From Euryarchaeota archaeon UBA258 (lineage in GTDB: Archaea > Thermoplasmatota > Poseidoniia > Poseidoniales > Poseidoniaceae), in NCBI GenBank assembly GCA_002502605.1, contig DAPR01000068.1, forward strand, positions 1-35,507: a stretch of 35,507 nucleotides of DNA, given 5' to 3'. The notes beneath the pieces were generated by a model. The model made no database searches. It had not been told where the DNA came from and worked only from the letters and a program-made list of their open reading frames with translations. This document shows, piece after piece, positions 33,358-35,507 of this stretch (position 1 is the stretch's first letter; the number at the start of each line of letters is the position of its first letter). Position numbers and translations under genes: made by a program.

Positions 33358-33431
33358 TGTAAGGGTCTTCCCTATCACCCTTACCTCATGTCTGGCAAGA
33401 GTTCAAAGGGTGAACAACGCAGCGCAAGAAT

Positions 33432-33878
33432 ATGACCAACCCACTGGATGTTGAATTTGAAACGATGACTGGAACAACAACGACACTCCGCACCATCGGT
33501 GGGGAATCAACGACAACTTGGGTTGTTGTTAACGTGGCAAGTGCGTGTGGATTCACGAGACAGTATGACGGCTTACAGGCATTATCGCAACAAGAAGGGG
33601 TCACCGTTGTGGGCTTCCCGTGCAATCAATTCGGAGGTCAAGAACCCGGCACTCATGCCGAGATATGTTCCTTCACTGAAGAAAAATACAGCGTCACATT
33701 CCCACTCATGGCAAAAATCGATGTCAAAGGCGACAACAGTGCGCCGTTGTTCCAGGTGTTGACTTCTCTATCGGAAAACACAGGCAATATCCGTTGGAAT
33801 TTCTCCAAGTTTGTCATTGACAGTGAAGGATCTGTCACAAGATTTGGCTCTCGCGATGAGCCTGAAGACCTGCTTTGA
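33432..33878 (+). CDS. Glutathione peroxidase family (Cys-type thiol peroxidase)
   Basis: The 148-residue thioredoxin-fold peroxidase carries the family signatures NVASACGF (peroxidatic Cys39), GFPCNQFGGQEPG (Gln70) and RWNFSKFVID (Trp122, Asn123), so the catalytic tetrad is complete. It uses Cys, not selenocysteine. At the place of the usual bacterial resolving Cys there is Thr82, with Cys79 three residues before it. Cys-type members mostly take electrons from thioredoxin, so the name does not prove glutathione use. It is slightly shorter than the usual ~160 residues because the C-terminus is trimmed. No Shine-Dalgarno is visible and the transcript may be leaderless. Confidence 0.92.
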   Translation: MTNPLDVEFETMTGTTTTLRTIGGESTTTWVVVNVASACGFTRQYDGLQALSQQEGVTVVGFPCNQFGGQEPGTHAEICSFTEEKYSVTFPLMAKIDVKGDNSAPLFQVLTSLSENTGNIRWNFSKFVIDSEGSVTRFGSRDEPEDLL

Positions 33879-33932
33879 TTCCATCGCAGGTTGACTGATT
33901 GGATTTCATGCAATGGCATTGATTCGAATGAT

Positions 33933-33953
33933 GCCGTCCGTTTAGAAGACGGC
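33933..33953. terminator. Hairpin between convergent peroxidase and GST genes
   Basis: GCCGTC and GACGGC form a perfect 6-bp stem around a 9-nt loop in the 89-bp gap between two convergent stops. On the plus strand it is followed by CTTTGTG. It could serve as a shared terminator; there is no strong T-run, so this is tentative. Confidence 0.35.
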
Positions 33954-33967
33954 CTTTGTGCGCGAAT

Positions 33968-34639
33968 TCATGCTTTTGGGCTGAATGCATTGGATTTGAA
34001 CACCCAACGGAATTCATCTTCTTGGGCGCCATAGTAGGCTTCAACTCGGGAATCGTTCGACACAAATGCGTGGTACTTCAGAAGTCCTGGGTAATTTTGA
34101 ATCATGTCTTTTTCGATTCCGTCAAATTGCCCTGAGAACATCATGAAGACGTTGAGGAATGCTTTGACATCTGCGAGGGTCATGTCCTCAGTTCCAATCA
34201 ACCAGCCTGTAGAACTTGCTTCGATCACCTTTTCCAAATCTCGCAGTGCAACATCGATGGGTCCCCCTTCGACAAAGAGTGCCTGGCGTGCTGCAATTTT
34301 TTCATCCAAATCTTCAATGTAGAAGGTAGGAGTGAAATGGACCCTCCAATTGTTGATGATTTCAATCATCTCATCGACCTTTCCTCGAACGAAGAGATCT
34401 TCAGGTTCGATGCCGGCTAGGGTTGCGGCGTATCGCATGAGCGCGTTGGATTCTGCAAGGGTTCCCTGCGGAGTCTTTAGAATCGGGAGAAGGCCGTAAG
34501 GCAATTCACCCTGCTCTTTCAAAGCCAGAAAACCTTCTCGATCAACGGTGGTGTTTTTCCAGTTCACTTGAGAGATTTCCAAACAAAATCGAGTGGGTTC
34601 TGCGTAACCGGGCGATGCGAAATAAATCAATTCGTGCAT
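33968..34639 (-). CDS. Glutathione S-transferase-like protein
   Basis: The 223-residue protein has the two-domain GST layout. The thioredoxin-like N-domain opens ELIYFASPGYAEPTRFCLE, where Tyr6 matches the catalytic Tyr of sigma/alpha/mu-type GSTs and AEPTR the usual AEPIR. GLLPILKTPQGTLAESNALMRYAA supplies the cis-Pro and the ES(N)AL glutathione-binding turn. The helical C-domain has GWLIGTEDMTLADVKAFLN, the normal GST N-capping motif. GSTs are scarce in archaea, so transfer from a bacterium or eukaryote is possible; the thiol used is unknown. It lies 45 bp downstream of aspS on the same strand. Confidence 0.82.
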   Translation of the reverse strand: MHELIYFASPGYAEPTRFCLEISQVNWKNTTVDREGFLALKEQGELPYGLLPILKTPQGTLAESNALMRYAATLAGIEPEDLFVRGKVDEMIEIINNWRVHFTPTFYIEDLDEKIAARQALFVEGGPIDVALRDLEKVIEASSTGWLIGTEDMTLADVKAFLNVFMMFSGQFDGIEKDMIQNYPGLLKYHAFVSNDSRVEAYYGAQEDEFRWVFKSNAFSPKA

Positions 34640-34684
34640 AACCGTTGCTGAGAGGTTCGGCTCTTGAACAATCGGGTTGTGTCC

Positions 34685-35507
34685 TCAGGGGCTGACACGT
34701 CGGCGGTCTCGTGGGAAGAGGACCGTTTCACGAACGTTCTTCGCACCGGTGAGTTTCATCAGAATACGCTCAACACCAAGGCCCCAGCCTGCATGTGGCG
34801 GGACACCATGACGGAATCCTGCTACATAGAATTCGAATTCTTCGGGGTCCAAGTCCATGCCCTTGAGGTTTTCAATCAACACGTCCATTCGGTGTTCTCG
34901 CTGGCCGCCAGATGTTAATTCATCACGGCCGAAGTTGAGATCGAAACCACGGCTGAGTTGCTTCCCTGTGCTTCCGTCTTCGCCCTCCACATGATGAATG
35001 TAGAACGGTTTGAGATCCATTGGCCAGCGGGGTAGGAAGTAAAATTGTGGCAAATCTTCTGCGAGCAAATCAGAGTTTTCTGCATCGATGTCATCGCCCC
35101 ACTCAATTTTTCCTCCTTTTGCTTTAATGGTGTCAATTGCGTCGCAATAGGACAACCGTGGAAACGGCAACTCTGGTACGATGACTTCGATTGGTTCTTC
35201 GTCTTGAGTCGCTCTGTAAGCGTTGATTGTAGCAATGTGAGCGTTGCATTCATCGTCGGTTGTGATCGAACTCCAGATGTGGTGGATCATGCGTTCGAGG
35301 ACACCCATGACGTCCTCGTCGTTCGCCCACGAGCACTCGATATCGAAGGATATGAATTCATTCAAATGTCGATATGTGTCGTGTTTCTCAGCACGGAAGG
35401 CCGGACCAACTTCGAACACGCGTTCGAGTCCACCTGACATGCAAAGTTGCTTGAACAATTGTGGCGATTGGTTGAGGAAGGCAGGGGTGTCAAAGTACAT
35501 CATTGGG
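34685..35507 (-). CDS. aspS: Aspartyl-tRNA synthetase, C-terminal catalytic part (5' end beyond window)
   Basis: The visible ~274 residues are the class II catalytic core. Motif 2 reads VFEVGPAFRAEKHDTYRHLNEF and motif 3 reads GWGLGVERILMKL near the C-terminus; FLNQSPQLFKQ is the flipping-loop neighbour. There is no bacterial GAD insertion, so it is of the archaeal/eukaryal type, which ends in a short tail (FPRDRRRVSP). The frame is open to the right window edge, so the N-terminal anticodon-binding domain is outside. In archaea with amidotransferases this enzyme may charge both tRNA(Asp) and tRNA(Asn); that depends on N-terminal residues not visible here. Confidence 0.95.
   Translation of the reverse strand, partial: PMMYFDTPAFLNQSPQLFKQLCMSGGLERVFEVGPAFRAEKHDTYRHLNEFISFDIECSWANDEDVMGVLERMIHHIWSSITTDDECNAHIATINAYRATQDEEPIEVIVPELPFPRLSYCDAIDTIKAKGGKIEWGDDIDAENSDLLAEDLPQFYFLPRWPMDLKPFYIHHVEGEDGSTGKQLSRGFDLNFGRDELTSGGQREHRMDVLIENLKGMDLDPEEFEFYVAGFRHGVPPHAGWGLGVERILMKLTGAKNVRETVLFPRDRRRVSP

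Noticed and set aside
33432..33878. Glutathione peroxidase gene as a truncated pseudogene
   Set aside because: It is short, but all four catalytic positions and the complete core fold are present with no frameshift.

Overview
This window looks like a chromosomal segment of a planktonic euryarchaeon, most likely of the marine group II / Poseidoniales type; that placement is inferred and untested. The core machinery is archaeal: replication factor C small subunit, GatD of the archaeal GatDE amidotransferase, an archaeal/eukaryal-type aspartyl-tRNA synthetase, and an elongator tRNA-Met carrying a 37/38 bulge-helix-bulge intron. The rest mixes very large secreted, membrane-anchored proteins with genes of bacterial or eukaryotic flavour (PanB, luciferase-like monooxygenase, glutathione peroxidase, GST, DNase I). 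Coding density is very high and no stretch over 300 bases lacks a gene. The largest gap, 6267-6503 between two convergent genes, holds nothing I recognise.

Left part (1-7.5 kb): the 3' end of a surface protein (hydrolase-like remnant plus cadherin-like repeats and one membrane anchor); a minus-strand group of tRNA-Met(CAU), gatD and an acyl-CoA carboxylase beta-subunit gene; a plus-strand three-helix membrane protein; and rfcS on the minus strand.

Middle (7.6-19.6 kb): a plus-strand surface-protein operon. It holds a ~3050-residue protein with about seven DNRLRE-like modules alternating with fibronectin-like modules, then Ig-like repeats, one membrane helix and an acidic, proline- and tryptophan-rich cytoplasmic tail. 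A ~877-residue relative with only the Ig-like part follows, then a 51-codon ORF coupled by a TGATG overlap.

Right-middle (19.6-30.7 kb): the most interesting region. One minus-strand operon encodes an AmnB-like extradiol dioxygenase subunit, a fused AmnA-like subunit plus RidA/2-aminomuconate-deaminase domain, and an APC-family amino acid permease with a C-terminal EF-hand. After a divergent small membrane protein comes a second minus-strand operon: TPR protein, LLM-class flavin monooxygenase, asparaginase-II family protein, an aldehyde dehydrogenase resembling 2-aminomuconate-semialdehyde dehydrogenase, LON-domain protein and PanB. Ring cleavage, semialdehyde oxidation and deamination of a 2-aminophenol-type compound could thus all be encoded within about 6 kb, next to a possible calcium-responsive transporter. 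A kynurenine-formamidase-like hydrolase about 6 kb further on hints at tryptophan/kynurenine catabolism; this link is inference.

Right end (30.7-35.5 kb): a membrane-anchored homologue of animal DNase I, an atypical SDR, the formamidase-like hydrolase, glutathione peroxidase, a GST-like protein, and the 3' part of aspS running off the window.
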